Below are positions 8,241-16,955 of a stretch of DNA of 64,000 nucleotides, one piece after another. The notes under the pieces are model-generated. The model made no database searches, was not told where the DNA came from, and saw only the letters and a program-made list of their open reading frames with translations. Each line of letters starts with the position of its first letter. Positions within the stretch are counted from its first letter, which is position 1. This DNA is from CAYMAZ01 sp964428185 (GTDB lineage: Bacteria > Bacteroidota > Bacteroidia > Bacteroidales > DTU049): contig CAYRXH010000003.1 in the NCBI GenBank assembly GCA_964428185.1, forward strand, positions 15,128 through 79,127, given 5' to 3'. Both the position numbers and the translations under genes were made by a program.

Positions 8241-8792
8241 TTACTCTTCAATAACTGAATATATATCTTTCAGATTTCTCCCGAATCCATTATAGTCGAG
8301 TCCATAGCCCACAACAAAATCGTTGGGAATGGAAAATCCGATATAATCAACAGGATAAGTCTTCTGAAATTTCCCTTTTTTGAACAATAAGGTTGCTATT
8401 TTCACAGATGCTGCTCCCCTGTTCTGAACAACATTTAAGATGTGTTCCATGGTAATCCCTGTATCTATTATGTCTTCAACAAGAATGACATGTCTGTTGC
8501 TCAGGTTTTCTTCTATCCCCAGAACCTCACTGATCTTTTCGGTGGAGTTCATCCCATGGTATGAGGAAACTCTTAAAAACCCAATCTCAGATTCTATATT
8601 GATTTTTTTTAGCAGATCAGATGCAAACATAAAAGCCCCATTGAGTATAATAAGGAATAATGGTTTTTTGTCATTGTATTCAACATTGATCTGCTGAGCA
8701 ATCAATTGCAGAGAATTCTGAATCTCGTCATGGGTGATATAGTGTTTGAAGTTGCGGTCAGATACTTTTACGATTGTATTTTGATCACTCAT
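8241..8792 (-). CDS. hpt: hypoxanthine phosphoribosyltransferase
   Basis: 183 residues. Salvages hypoxanthine or guanine to IMP or GMP using PRPP. The PRPP loop is VEDIIDTG, and LNGAF supplies the other phosphate-binding loop. First gene of the minus-strand operon hpt, tandem adk, adk, obgE, PAP2. In some Bacteroidota hpt and adk are fused into one protein; here they are separate but adjacent, which supports a shared nucleotide-salvage role. The start at 8792 is chosen because the earlier in-frame ATG at 8813 falls within the -7 promoter box. Confidence 0.92.
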   Translation of the reverse strand: MSDQNTIVKVSDRNFKHYITHDEIQNSLQLIAQQINVEYNDKKPLFLIILNGAFMFASDLLKKINIESEIGFLRVSSYHGMNSTEKISEVLGIEENLSNRHVILVEDIIDTGITMEHILNVVQNRGAASVKIATLLFKKGKFQKTYPVDYIGFSIPNDFVVGYGLDYNGFGRNLKDIYSVIEE

Positions 8793-8810
8793 TTTCAAAA
8801 AATTAAGTTC

Positions 8811-8818
8811 CAAAATTA
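8811..8818 (-). promoter_or_regulatory. -7 box (TAATTTTG) for the hpt-adk-obgE operon
   Basis: The minus strand reads TAATTTTG, 18 bases upstream of the hpt ATG. It is back to back with the promoter of the PurE-like gene. Confidence 0.55.
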
Positions 8819-8837
8819 CAAATTTTCACTGAACTTA

Positions 8838-8867
8838 TTGCAAAAAGGCGAAAATTCACTATTTTTG
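8838..8867 (+). promoter_or_regulatory. promoter of the PurE-like gene (TTG ... TATTTTTG)
   Basis: TTG at 8838-8840 and TATTTTTG at 8860-8867 are separated by 19 bases, close to the Bacteroidota consensus. A usable promoter here argues that the truncated gene downstream is transcribed. Confidence 0.55.
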
Positions 8868-8886
8868 TAAAAAAACAAAACTCATT

Positions 8887-9150
8887 ATGAGTCCTATTGT
8901 AAATATTATTATGGACAGTAAATCTGATTATAAAGTTCTTGAAGCGGTTACCAGATTTCTTGATAAAAATGAGGTCCCTTTTGAAATGCATGTCTTGTCA
9001 ACACTCCGTACTCCTGAAGAAGTGAAACAATTTGCTTCTTCAGAGAAAAAACATGAAGAAAAAATGCTTACTTTCAAATCCGTCCTTAAGAAAAAAGTTA
9101 TCACCGCGAATGTAGAACTGGCACAAGGAAAATTTAAATTTTGGGTATAA
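8887..9150 (+). CDS. truncated PurE-like protein without catalytic His
   Basis: 87 residues. The first 50 align well with the N-terminal half of PurE (N5-CAIR mutase): VNIIMDSKSD corresponds to the VAIVMGSKSD phosphate loop and VLSTLRTPEEV to VVSAHRTP. Two functional positions are changed: Gly to Asp at residue 10 and the catalytic His to Leu at residue 40. From residue 51 the similarity ends and a Lys-rich tail replaces the rest of the roughly 165-residue enzyme, so it cannot be a working PurE. The frame is intact and has a good promoter, so it may be a young pseudogene or a small protein with a new role. The porV-like gene starts 10 bases downstream. Confidence 0.6.
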   Translation: MSPIVNIIMDSKSDYKVLEAVTRFLDKNEVPFEMHVLSTLRTPEEVKQFASSEKKHEEKMLTFKSVLKKKVITANVELAQGKFKFWV

Positions 9151-9159
9151 TTATTATCA

Positions 9160-9990
9160 ATGCTTATGAAAAAAGTTCTGATTATTGCACTGGGTGTGCT
9201 TCTTTTTGCTTCGACAGCCAATTCACAGACAGAAAGCTTCGGTGCTGTAAGTGCCGGAATGGGAGGTACATATGTTGCCGGGAATGATTTCTGGTCAGCA
9301 CTGAACAATCAGGCCGGGCTTGCTGATATTGAGGTTGCAACTGTTGGCGTGGGTTATAACAACGAATTTCTCCTAAAGGAAATGGCAACAAGATATGCCG
9401 GATTCGCTATGCCTGTTGCAAAGAACAGTGCTTTTTCTCTGAACCTGTCACAGTTTGGATATTCTCTGCTCAATCAAACCAAGCTGGGGGTGGGCTATGG
9501 AATGAAATTTAGTGAAAAACTCAGCGGAGGGATACAATTGGACTATTTTCATCTGAAGCTGGGCGATCTTTACGGAAGTACCGGAGCCATTACCTTTGAA
9601 CTGGGTGCCATGTACAAGCTTAGCGATCGGTGGCTCATCGGGTCCCATATTTTTAATCCTGTGATGGCTAAACTTGCTGATTATAATGACGAACGTATGA
9701 CAACCGTTATCAATGCAGGATGTACTTTCATTGCTTCAGCTCAAACAAGAATTTCAGCAGAAGCCGAAAAAGCAATGGATACAAAACCGTCAGTTAAAAT
9801 TGGTATTGACTATGTGATTATGGATTTTCTCAGTATCAGAGCCGGCGCAGCATCCAATCCAACAAAATTGGCCTTTGGCTTCGGTCTCAATTTTAGCAAC
9901 TTTCATCTTGATCTTGCCGGAAGTTACCATCAGGTACTTGGCTTTAGCCCTTCTACAGGGATTATTTACAAGTTTAACAAAGCTGAATAA
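9160..9990 (+). CDS. PorV/PorQ-family outer-membrane protein
   Basis: 276 residues with a signal peptide ending near NSQ (residue 23). The mature start, FGAVSAGMGGTYVAGNDFWSALNN, is the signature of the PorV/PorQ family of outer-membrane beta-barrels, and alternating hydrophobic strands run to the C-terminus. PorV and PorQ proper take part in type IX secretion; this is a shorter, more distant member and its exact task is unknown. Its stop overlaps the next start (TAATG), so it is translated together with the helix-hairpin-helix barrel protein. The start could equally be the ATG two codons later (9166). Confidence 0.75.
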   Translation: MLMKKVLIIALGVLLFASTANSQTESFGAVSAGMGGTYVAGNDFWSALNNQAGLADIEVATVGVGYNNEFLLKEMATRYAGFAMPVAKNSAFSLNLSQFGYSLLNQTKLGVGYGMKFSEKLSGGIQLDYFHLKLGDLYGSTGAITFELGAMYKLSDRWLIGSHIFNPVMAKLADYNDERMTTVINAGCTFIASAQTRISAEAEKAMDTKPSVKIGIDYVIMDFLSIRAGAASNPTKLAFGFGLNFSNFHLDLAGSYHQVLGFSPSTGIIYKFNKAE

Positions 9991-12089
9991 TGAAAAAAAG
10001 AATTGGTATAGTAGTATGCCCTCTACTGTTGGGATTTTTTCTGCTGTTTCAAATGACTGTGTCTGCCCAGGTTGATGAAGAACAACAATCTTCAGGGACA
10101 ATCGAAGAGACCATGGAAAATATTACAGAGACTACTGAAAGCGATGTTGACTTCACCGAATTCATTGAAATTCTTGAAAGGTTTAAAAATAATCCAATCA
10201 ATCTCAACAAAACTACTGCAGAAGAGCTGAAGATGCTGCCGTTTCTAAATGATATTCAGATCAACAATCTGTTAAATCATATCAAAAAGAACGGAAATCT
10301 TGTTACCATATTTGAGTTACAGACAGTAGAAGGGTTTGATCAGCAAACCATTGAGAATATCCTTCCCTATGTGGAAGTAACAACAGATTTTAAAAAAAGA
10401 AATGTCACCTTCAATGATATATTTGCAAGCGGAAAGCATCAGATGTTTATCAGATATGCAAGGATTTTGCAGGAACAGGAAGGATATTCAGAGGTTACAG
10501 AAGAAGAACTTGCTGAAAATCCCAATGCACGATATCTTGGTGACCCTGCAAAAATTTATTCACGTTACAGGTTCACCTATTTCAACAGCCTGAGTGTGGG
10601 AGCCACAGCAGAGAAAGATCCCGGTGAACATTTTTTTCAGGGAACCCAGCCTCAGGGTTTTGACTTTTATTCGGCCCACTTCTGGATGCGTGATATCAGC
10701 ATATTTAAAACACTGGCTGTGGGAGATTATAACCTGTACTTCGGACAGGGTCTTGGGTTGTGGACCGGTCTTGGATTCGGAAAATCTTCTGATGTGGCAA
10801 CCATGAAAAAAAACGGAAGAGGGATTATGCCCTACACTTCTGTTGAGGAAAACAACTTTCTCAGGGGCGGAGCTGCTTCTTTTCAGCTTGGCGATTTTGA
10901 GGTGTACGGGTTTTATTCAAAGAAAAAAAGAGATGCCAGCCTTGAAAGCACCTCAGATACTCTGGACAGTGAAGAGTTTTATTTTACTTCACTCAATGCA
11001 ACAGGCTATCACCGCACACCCGGAGAAATTGCAAAAAAGAATGTGCTGGATGAACAGCTTTACGGAGGCAGAATTGAATATATGGCATCCCGTTTTCAGA
11101 TAGGAGCTACAGGGTATGCTCTTTCATACGAATATCCCCTCGGCAGGGATCTTCAGCCATATAGTCAGTTTGAATTCAATGGCCAGAATCTTTGGGTTGC
11201 TTCAGCAGATTATAACTTCGTGCGACGCAATATCAACATGTTTGGAGAAATTGCCAGAAGTGACAACGGAGGTATTGCCTTTACTCAGAGCCTGCTTGTT
11301 GCTCCTTCGCGGACAGTTTCTGTGGGTCTGAACTACAGAAATTATCAGAAAGACTATCAGTCAATTTTTGCTGCAGGATTTGGCGAATCAAGCAAAACAG
11401 CCAATGAAAAGGGGTTGTACGCAGGTATTCAGGTTTTACTGATCCCAAAGTGGACACTGAACGGATATTTTGATATTTTCAGCTTTCCCTGGCTCCGATA
11501 CAGAGTAGATGCACCTTCTCACGGTCATGATGCGCTTGCTCAGCTCACCTACAATCATTCAAAAACTGCATTTGTAACTTTCAGATACCGCCAGAAATTT
11601 AAATACCTCAATGGCGATGACGGCGCAATCACCAATATTTATCTCACCGAAAAAAGTAATTACCGTATTCATGCTCAGTATGCAGTTTCTCCTTCTGTCA
11701 CACTGAAAAACAGAATTGAGTTTCTCACTTATGCTATGGAAGGAGAAACAAATACTGGCTATCTTATCTATCAGGATGTGACTTGGCGCCCAAAGGAAAC
11801 TCCATGGGCACTTTCCATCAGGTATGCTCTTTTTGATACCGATACGTATGATGAACGAATATACGCTTACGAAAATGATGTGTTATATGCCTACTCAATT
11901 CCTGCTTATTACTACAAGGGCAGTCGCGCTTACATTCTGGTCAAATACAGCCTGGGAAGAAATGTTGATCTGTGGCTTCGCTACGCACAGACATATTACA
12001 GCAACAAACAAACCATTGGATCGGGACTTGATGAAATTCAGGGTCGTCTGAAATCTGAAATTAAAGCACAGGTGAAAGTGAAGTTTTAA
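9990..12089 (+). CDS. helix-hairpin-helix domain outer-membrane barrel protein
   Basis: 699 residues. Signal peptide to about residue 27, then an acidic linker, then a ComEA-like helix-hairpin-helix region (about 50-130; NLNKTTAEELKMLPFL and later FELQTVEGFDQQTI). The remaining 550 residues are rich in alternating Tyr/aromatic strands and end in VKVKF, as outer-membrane barrels do. HHH motifs normally bind DNA, but here the domain would sit in the periplasm, which raises a DNA-uptake or DNA-handling role; this is inference only. Coupled to the upstream PorV-like gene by a one-base overlap. Confidence 0.75.
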   Translation: MKKRIGIVVCPLLLGFFLLFQMTVSAQVDEEQQSSGTIEETMENITETTESDVDFTEFIEILERFKNNPINLNKTTAEELKMLPFLNDIQINNLLNHIKKNGNLVTIFELQTVEGFDQQTIENILPYVEVTTDFKKRNVTFNDIFASGKHQMFIRYARILQEQEGYSEVTEEELAENPNARYLGDPAKIYSRYRFTYFNSLSVGATAEKDPGEHFFQGTQPQGFDFYSAHFWMRDISIFKTLAVGDYNLYFGQGLGLWTGLGFGKSSDVATMKKNGRGIMPYTSVEENNFLRGGAASFQLGDFEVYGFYSKKKRDASLESTSDTLDSEEFYFTSLNATGYHRTPGEIAKKNVLDEQLYGGRIEYMASRFQIGATGYALSYEYPLGRDLQPYSQFEFNGQNLWVASADYNFVRRNINMFGEIARSDNGGIAFTQSLLVAPSRTVSVGLNYRNYQKDYQSIFAAGFGESSKTANEKGLYAGIQVLLIPKWTLNGYFDIFSFPWLRYRVDAPSHGHDALAQLTYNHSKTAFVTFRYRQKFKYLNGDDGAITNIYLTEKSNYRIHAQYAVSPSVTLKNRIEFLTYAMEGETNTGYLIYQDVTWRPKETPWALSIRYALFDTDTYDERIYAYENDVLYAYSIPAYYYKGSRAYILVKYSLGRNVDLWLRYAQTYYSNKQTIGSGLDEIQGRLKSEIKAQVKVKF

Positions 12090-12134
12090 AAAATTAGTTT
12101 ATTTTTACAATCACAAACAGAAAATATATACATT

Positions 12135-13889
12135 ATGAAAAAAATCATTTGCCTGCTGATTGCTGTTCTTTCAGCTTATCAGCTTTTTGCACAGGCACCC
12201 CAGTCGTTTAAATATCAGGCTGCCCTCAGGGATGACAATGGCGTTTCATTGGTCAATACAGCCGTAACAGTCAGAATCAGCATCCATCAGACAAATTCGG
12301 GTGGCACTGTCGTTTATCAGGAAACATTCTCTGTCACAACCAATGATTACGGTCTGATTTTTCTGAATATAGGCTCCGGCACTGTTATTTCGGGAACTTT
12401 TGCATCAATTGACTGGTCTGGTGATCAGTATTTTATTAAGACAGAGGTAGACAGCGGCAGCGGATATGCTGACCTTGGAACCACCCAGTTACTTTCAGTG
12501 CCTTATGCCCTGCATTCAGCCAGCGCTGTTGAAACTGATCCTTCTTTCAGTGCCAGTGCTGCAGCAGGTATAACTTCAACAGACATTACGAACTGGAACA
12601 GCATGACAGGGTCCCAGTGGATAGACAACAGTCCGTCCATATATTTTACCGGCGGAAATGTGGGAATCGGCACCAACGCCCCCACGGGATTGCTTCATAC
12701 ATACGGTAACGGAATTGGTGAAGGCAATGTATTATTTCAGGGAATATATAAGGGAACACCTGGTGATCCGCCTGCCAGCGGTGGAGGAACACGCATGATG
12801 TGGTATCCTGACAAAGCAGCCTTCAGGGTGGGGAGAGTTTCCTCCACTCAATGGGATAAAGACAGTATCGGCAATTATTCATTCGCAACAGGTGAAAATG
12901 TCAAAGCCAAAGGACATAATTCAATGGCCTGGGGACAGAACACAAGTGCCACAGGAATGAGATCCACTGCCTGGGGCAGCTCAACATCAGCCACTGGTGA
13001 AGGAGCCACAGCCTTCGGGCTTTCAACAGTTGCTGCAGGAAATTTTTCAATAGCTGTTGGAGAAGGGAATTCATCTCCCACTTATACAGAAGTTGTTGTG
13101 GGAAGATTTGCTACCACTTATACAGCTTCAGGAACAGGAGCTACCAATTGGGCAGCCACCGACAGATTGTTTACAGTTGGTAACGGCACAGCCACAACAT
13201 CAAGAAGCAACGCCATGACAATATTTAAAAACGGAAATGTGGGGATTGGAATAGACAATCCAGGCAACCATCGCTTATATCTTCAGTCTGCCGGCGCAGG
13301 ATCCTCGGCCGCTACCCTCAATATTGAAAACACTGCTTCCAATGGTATGGCACTCAACGTTTCTACTTCAACCAGTGACGGAAGTGTACTCATTACACAA
13401 AACGGCTCCGGATATGCTCTGAGGTGTGATTATCTCACTCCACTTCGTACAGTTTTTGTTGTGGCAGGTGATAATGTGGGAATTGGTCTTGCCAATCCGT
13501 CAAACAGGCTTGTTGTCTATAATGGCACCACAACAGGTCAATATACAACTTCAGGATGGACTCACTCATCCGACAGGAGGCTGAAAAAAAACATCATTGA
13601 TATGGAGCCGGCACTTGAAAAACTTCTGCAACTGACTCCCAAAAGGTACGACTACATCACAGAAGAAAGCAATAGCAGTGCTCACATCGGCCTTATAGCT
13701 CAAGAAGTAGAGCTCCTGTTTCCCGAATTTGTAAATACAGATGCTAACGGAATGAAGTCCATTGCGTATGGCGAAATGGTTCCTGTGTTGATTCAGTCAA
13801 TCAAAGAACAACAGCAACAGATTGAAATGCTGATGCAGATGGTCAAAGAACAACAGCAAAGAATCGAGACTCTGGAATCAGGGAAGTAA
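12135..13889 (+). CDS. secreted tail-fibre-like protein with C-terminal S74 self-cleaving chaperone domain
   Basis: 584 residues. Signal peptide to about residue 20 (LFAQ). Residues 20-130 form a conserved Bacteroidota N-terminal domain (FKYQAALRDDNG ... LLSVPYALHSA). Residues about 245-320 carry YadA-head-like repeats of roughly 14 residues (SATGMRSTAWGSST, SATGEGATAFGLST). The C-terminal 107 residues are a peptidase S74 intramolecular chaperone: SDRRLKKNI near residue 478 provides the Ser-Lys cleavage dyad and IGLIAQEVELLFPE is the family block, followed by a Gln-rich coiled coil. Such domains trimerise fibres and then cut themselves off. Likely a trimeric surface fibre or adhesin; no prophage genes surround it. 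Confidence 0.8.
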   Translation: MKKIICLLIAVLSAYQLFAQAPQSFKYQAALRDDNGVSLVNTAVTVRISIHQTNSGGTVVYQETFSVTTNDYGLIFLNIGSGTVISGTFASIDWSGDQYFIKTEVDSGSGYADLGTTQLLSVPYALHSASAVETDPSFSASAAAGITSTDITNWNSMTGSQWIDNSPSIYFTGGNVGIGTNAPTGLLHTYGNGIGEGNVLFQGIYKGTPGDPPASGGGTRMMWYPDKAAFRVGRVSSTQWDKDSIGNYSFATGENVKAKGHNSMAWGQNTSATGMRSTAWGSSTSATGEGATAFGLSTVAAGNFSIAVGEGNSSPTYTEVVVGRFATTYTASGTGATNWAATDRLFTVGNGTATTSRSNAMTIFKNGNVGIGIDNPGNHRLYLQSAGAGSSAATLNIENTASNGMALNVSTSTSDGSVLITQNGSGYALRCDYLTPLRTVFVVAGDNVGIGLANPSNRLVVYNGTTTGQYTTSGWTHSSDRRLKKNIIDMEPALEKLLQLTPKRYDYITEESNSSAHIGLIAQEVELLFPEFVNTDANGMKSIAYGEMVPVLIQSIKEQQQQIEMLMQMVKEQQQRIETLESGK

Positions 13890-13897
13890 TAAAACCA

Positions 13898-13921
13898 ATC
13901 AACCTGCCGGAGCAGGTTGAT
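13898..13921. terminator. perfect hairpin between convergent genes
   Basis: ATCAACCTGC pairs perfectly with GCAGGTTGAT around CGGA. It lies between the convergent S74 and TonB genes. There is no T tract on either side, so it may act as a weak bidirectional terminator or transcript-end stabiliser. Confidence 0.5.
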
Positions 13922-13972
13922 GATTATATGAAGATGAGAGGTGAGGGCTTCTGGCTTGATAAACTTTGTTTA

Positions 13973-16873
13973 TCAGTGGAATTTATATGAGAATTTCATT
14001 TGAAATGTTCTTCCTTTTTTGAGACTTTTATAAAGCTGATCTTCTGCCATATATGATTTGTATTCAATTTCAGCAGCACTGTTGAGAAGATTATCAATTT
14101 TTATCCCCAGCTGAATGTTATTCTCCTTTCCCAGATTTATGGAAGAATTAAAATTCAAGCCATGAAAAGGAACAGTATAAATATCTGGTCTGTCTGCAAT
14201 TCCTGCATAAAGCAGGGTTTGACCCTGCACATTATAGAACAATCCAACTTCGAGTCCCTTGAGATTTTTATTTTCTCCTGCCTGATATAGTATTCCTCCA
14301 TTAATTATATATGGGGACTGACCAGCCATATCTCTGGTATCAGAAATAATTTCGCCCTGTCGGGCATTTTCTGTTCTGGAATCAAATTCTGTTTTGCTGA
14401 GCTTAATTTCTGATTGTGTAAATGTTAGGTTTCCTGCAATGCTGAGCCTACTTAAAGTTTCTTCATTTACAAAAAGGTTTTTTCTGAATTCAACTTCTAT
14501 TCCGAGAACACTGCCGTTTCCGACATTTCTTGGTTGGATTGCGCCAGACTGTGTTGCATATTGAACAATTTCGATAGGATTGATAAAATATTTGTAAAAC
14601 CCACTGAGTGAAAGAGTTTGTTCAAAAGATCCGAAAATTTCCCAGCGCACATCGGCATTGTGAATGTCAGAACTTGTTAGATTTCCATCCCAGTATTCAA
14701 TACCGGCAATATCATCTGCATCTTTGAATATGCCTCCGATAAATGTTGTCCCGGATATTGGATCGTAGATTTCAGCATAAGAAAGTTCCTTAAAAGATGG
14801 TCTGGCAATGGTTTTGGAATATGAAGCCCTGAAATTCTGCTTTTCGGCAATGTTGTAAATCAGATTTAGTGCAGGAAAAAAGCCGATTTCGCTGAGCACA
14901 TTGGCATTATCTAGAACGTTGATCCCAAGTTGGTCTTGACCGGTATAGTTTTGAGAGTAATATTCAATCCTTATTCCTGCATTGGTTTTTAGTCTTTCAA
15001 AAAGAGATATCTCTGTTGACAGGTATGTGCCTGTGGTATTGATAGTCGCACTAAACTGATTGGGATTGTTAGGAATAAATGGAGTTTCAAAAGTTGTTCC
15101 TCTGCCGGGATTATCATTATACGGCCAAAGGTTTTCTTCATAAAACAACTCATCGGGATTTCCTGTAAGTGGAATATCACGGATGTTTAAGGCAAAATTC
15201 CGGATATTAAAATCTCTTTGTTTGAAAGTGTGGGAAGCACCAAAAAGAAGTTTAGCATCTCTGTTTCTCAAAGAATAATTCCTGGTAACATGAACAACAC
15301 CAGTAATATTGTATTCTTGCAGGTTTCTCCAGATTCGTTCAGGAAACCCCGATTCAGTGCCAATGATAAATTGATCATCTCTGATTTCATATCGGGTAAA
15401 CCGTATATCAGGATCTGATATTTTGGAAAAGGAAGGCGAAATTTTCCAAACATATTGCCATTTTGAATTTTCAGGCATCATTTTTCCTTCAATAAAAAGA
15501 TTGGTAAGTGACCTTTGATTATAATCAATATTGTGTTGAATGGCTATAAAATTAGACCCAAGATCTGACCCGATAAAATCAAAAATACCTGCAGATGATT
15601 CACCGTTTTGAAGATGCATGAGATTAATTTTCAGCCTGAAGGTTTTAGTTTTTATTGCAAACCCTGCGAGCCCGTTAAGAAAAACACTGTTGAGACCGTA
15701 ATTTCCTCTCTGATATTCTCTCTGGTCCATTTCAAACACAGATCTATCACCATTCAGACCGTATTTTGCCAAAACAGCGTCTTCATAAAATTCTGTATCG
15801 TTTTTATATGAAAAAGCGAAGTTATATCCGACAATATGTTTTTGAAGGGTTACCTGATTTCCATAATTCATAGAAAATCCAAAATCCATCAGGCTGTTTT
15901 TCTTATAGGCTGACAGATTGGGGTTGAACGATGTTAGAATATTTCTGTATGCTTCAGCTTCCTCTCCATCCGGGTTTCCAACCACCTGAGCGAACTGAGG
16001 AATATTTGATTCTGCAGGAATTTCACGACTGCCGTCATCAAAACCCAGAAAATCAGTGCTGCCACCATCTGCTGTAAGATAGTCAGCCTGAAAATGAAAC
16101 ATTGGATTGTATCCGGCACTTACTGAAACTGAAGCAGTTTTTTGCTCGGGAAAATCCTTGGTTTCAATATCAACAACTCCTCCTGTGAAATCGGCTGGTA
16201 ACTCTGCTCTGAAAGACTTGTGAATGACAATATTATCAATAATGTTTGTCGGAAAAATATCCATCTGGATGGTGTTTCTGTCAGGATCAAGACCCGGAAT
16301 ATCCACTCCGTTCAGAATGGTTTTGGTATATCTGTCGCCCAGTCCCCTCACATAAACATACTTCCCGTCATTGATTGAAATTCCAGGAACTCTTTTCACT
16401 GATGAAGCAGCATCCGAATCACCGGTTCGTTTAAATTGCACGGCTGATATGCCGTCCAGCATATTGGGTGATTTCATTTTCATGGTCTGCAACGATGTCT
16501 CAGTGTTTCTGGTTTGCTCTGCAGTAATTGTAACAGTTGTCAGCTCTATGGCAACTTCTTTCAGACTGATATTTTCAAAAAGACAGACTTCTTCAGGCTT
16601 CAGGACAACATTTTCGATAAGCACTGTAGTGTACGAAATATATGACACCCTGAGTGTATATGTTCCGGGTGGTGCATTAAAACTGAACTTCCCATCGAGA
16701 TCACTCATGGTACCGTATGTGGTGCCCTCAAGCATAACGGTTACACCGGGCATTTCTTCTCCTGTTTTTGCGTCATACACTGTCCCTCTCACAGTGCAGT
16801 TCTGAGAAAAAAGCATTTCAGACACGATGAATAAAAACAGAAGCGGAATAAATCTGAAAACCCTCATTTTCAT
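13973..16873 (-). CDS. TonB-dependent receptor with carboxypeptidase-regulatory-like N-domain
   Basis: 966 residues. Signal peptide to about residue 23 (LFSQ). Residues 25-110 form the carboxypeptidase-regulatory-like domain (VRGTVYDAKTGEEMPGVTV, DLDGKFSF). The plug follows (about 120-250; VKRVPGISINDGKYVYVRG, NGVDIPGLDPDR, FTGGVVDIET) and then a 22-strand type barrel ending MKFSYKFH. It is an outer-membrane importer powered by TonB; the ligand is not evident. The upstream partner on the same strand is a beta-helix lipoprotein, not a SusD, so this is not a classic polysaccharide-utilisation pair. A hairpin separates the two genes. Confidence 0.9.
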   Translation of the reverse strand: MKMRVFRFIPLLFLFIVSEMLFSQNCTVRGTVYDAKTGEEMPGVTVMLEGTTYGTMSDLDGKFSFNAPPGTYTLRVSYISYTTVLIENVVLKPEEVCLFENISLKEVAIELTTVTITAEQTRNTETSLQTMKMKSPNMLDGISAVQFKRTGDSDAASSVKRVPGISINDGKYVYVRGLGDRYTKTILNGVDIPGLDPDRNTIQMDIFPTNIIDNIVIHKSFRAELPADFTGGVVDIETKDFPEQKTASVSVSAGYNPMFHFQADYLTADGGSTDFLGFDDGSREIPAESNIPQFAQVVGNPDGEEAEAYRNILTSFNPNLSAYKKNSLMDFGFSMNYGNQVTLQKHIVGYNFAFSYKNDTEFYEDAVLAKYGLNGDRSVFEMDQREYQRGNYGLNSVFLNGLAGFAIKTKTFRLKINLMHLQNGESSAGIFDFIGSDLGSNFIAIQHNIDYNQRSLTNLFIEGKMMPENSKWQYVWKISPSFSKISDPDIRFTRYEIRDDQFIIGTESGFPERIWRNLQEYNITGVVHVTRNYSLRNRDAKLLFGASHTFKQRDFNIRNFALNIRDIPLTGNPDELFYEENLWPYNDNPGRGTTFETPFIPNNPNQFSATINTTGTYLSTEISLFERLKTNAGIRIEYYSQNYTGQDQLGINVLDNANVLSEIGFFPALNLIYNIAEKQNFRASYSKTIARPSFKELSYAEIYDPISGTTFIGGIFKDADDIAGIEYWDGNLTSSDIHNADVRWEIFGSFEQTLSLSGFYKYFINPIEIVQYATQSGAIQPRNVGNGSVLGIEVEFRKNLFVNEETLSRLSIAGNLTFTQSEIKLSKTEFDSRTENARQGEIISDTRDMAGQSPYIINGGILYQAGENKNLKGLEVGLFYNVQGQTLLYAGIADRPDIYTVPFHGLNFNSSINLGKENNIQLGIKIDNLLNSAAEIEYKSYMAEDQLYKSLKKGRTFQMKFSYKFH

Positions 16874-16900
16874 ATTGATTTCTCTTTGTGGTTAAAGTGA

Positions 16901-16932
16901 AAGCCCGCAAGTGGTAATCCTGCGAGCTTTTT
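16901..16932 (-). terminator. hairpin between lipoprotein and TonB receptor genes
   Basis: GCTCGCA (minus, 16927-16921) pairs with TGCGGGC (16909-16903) across an 11-base loop and is followed by TTTCACTTT. It could attenuate read-through so the lipoprotein is made in excess of the receptor. The plus-strand copy has a five-T run. Confidence 0.4.
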
Positions 16933-16955
16933 AGTTAAATGGAGTTGTATGGAGT

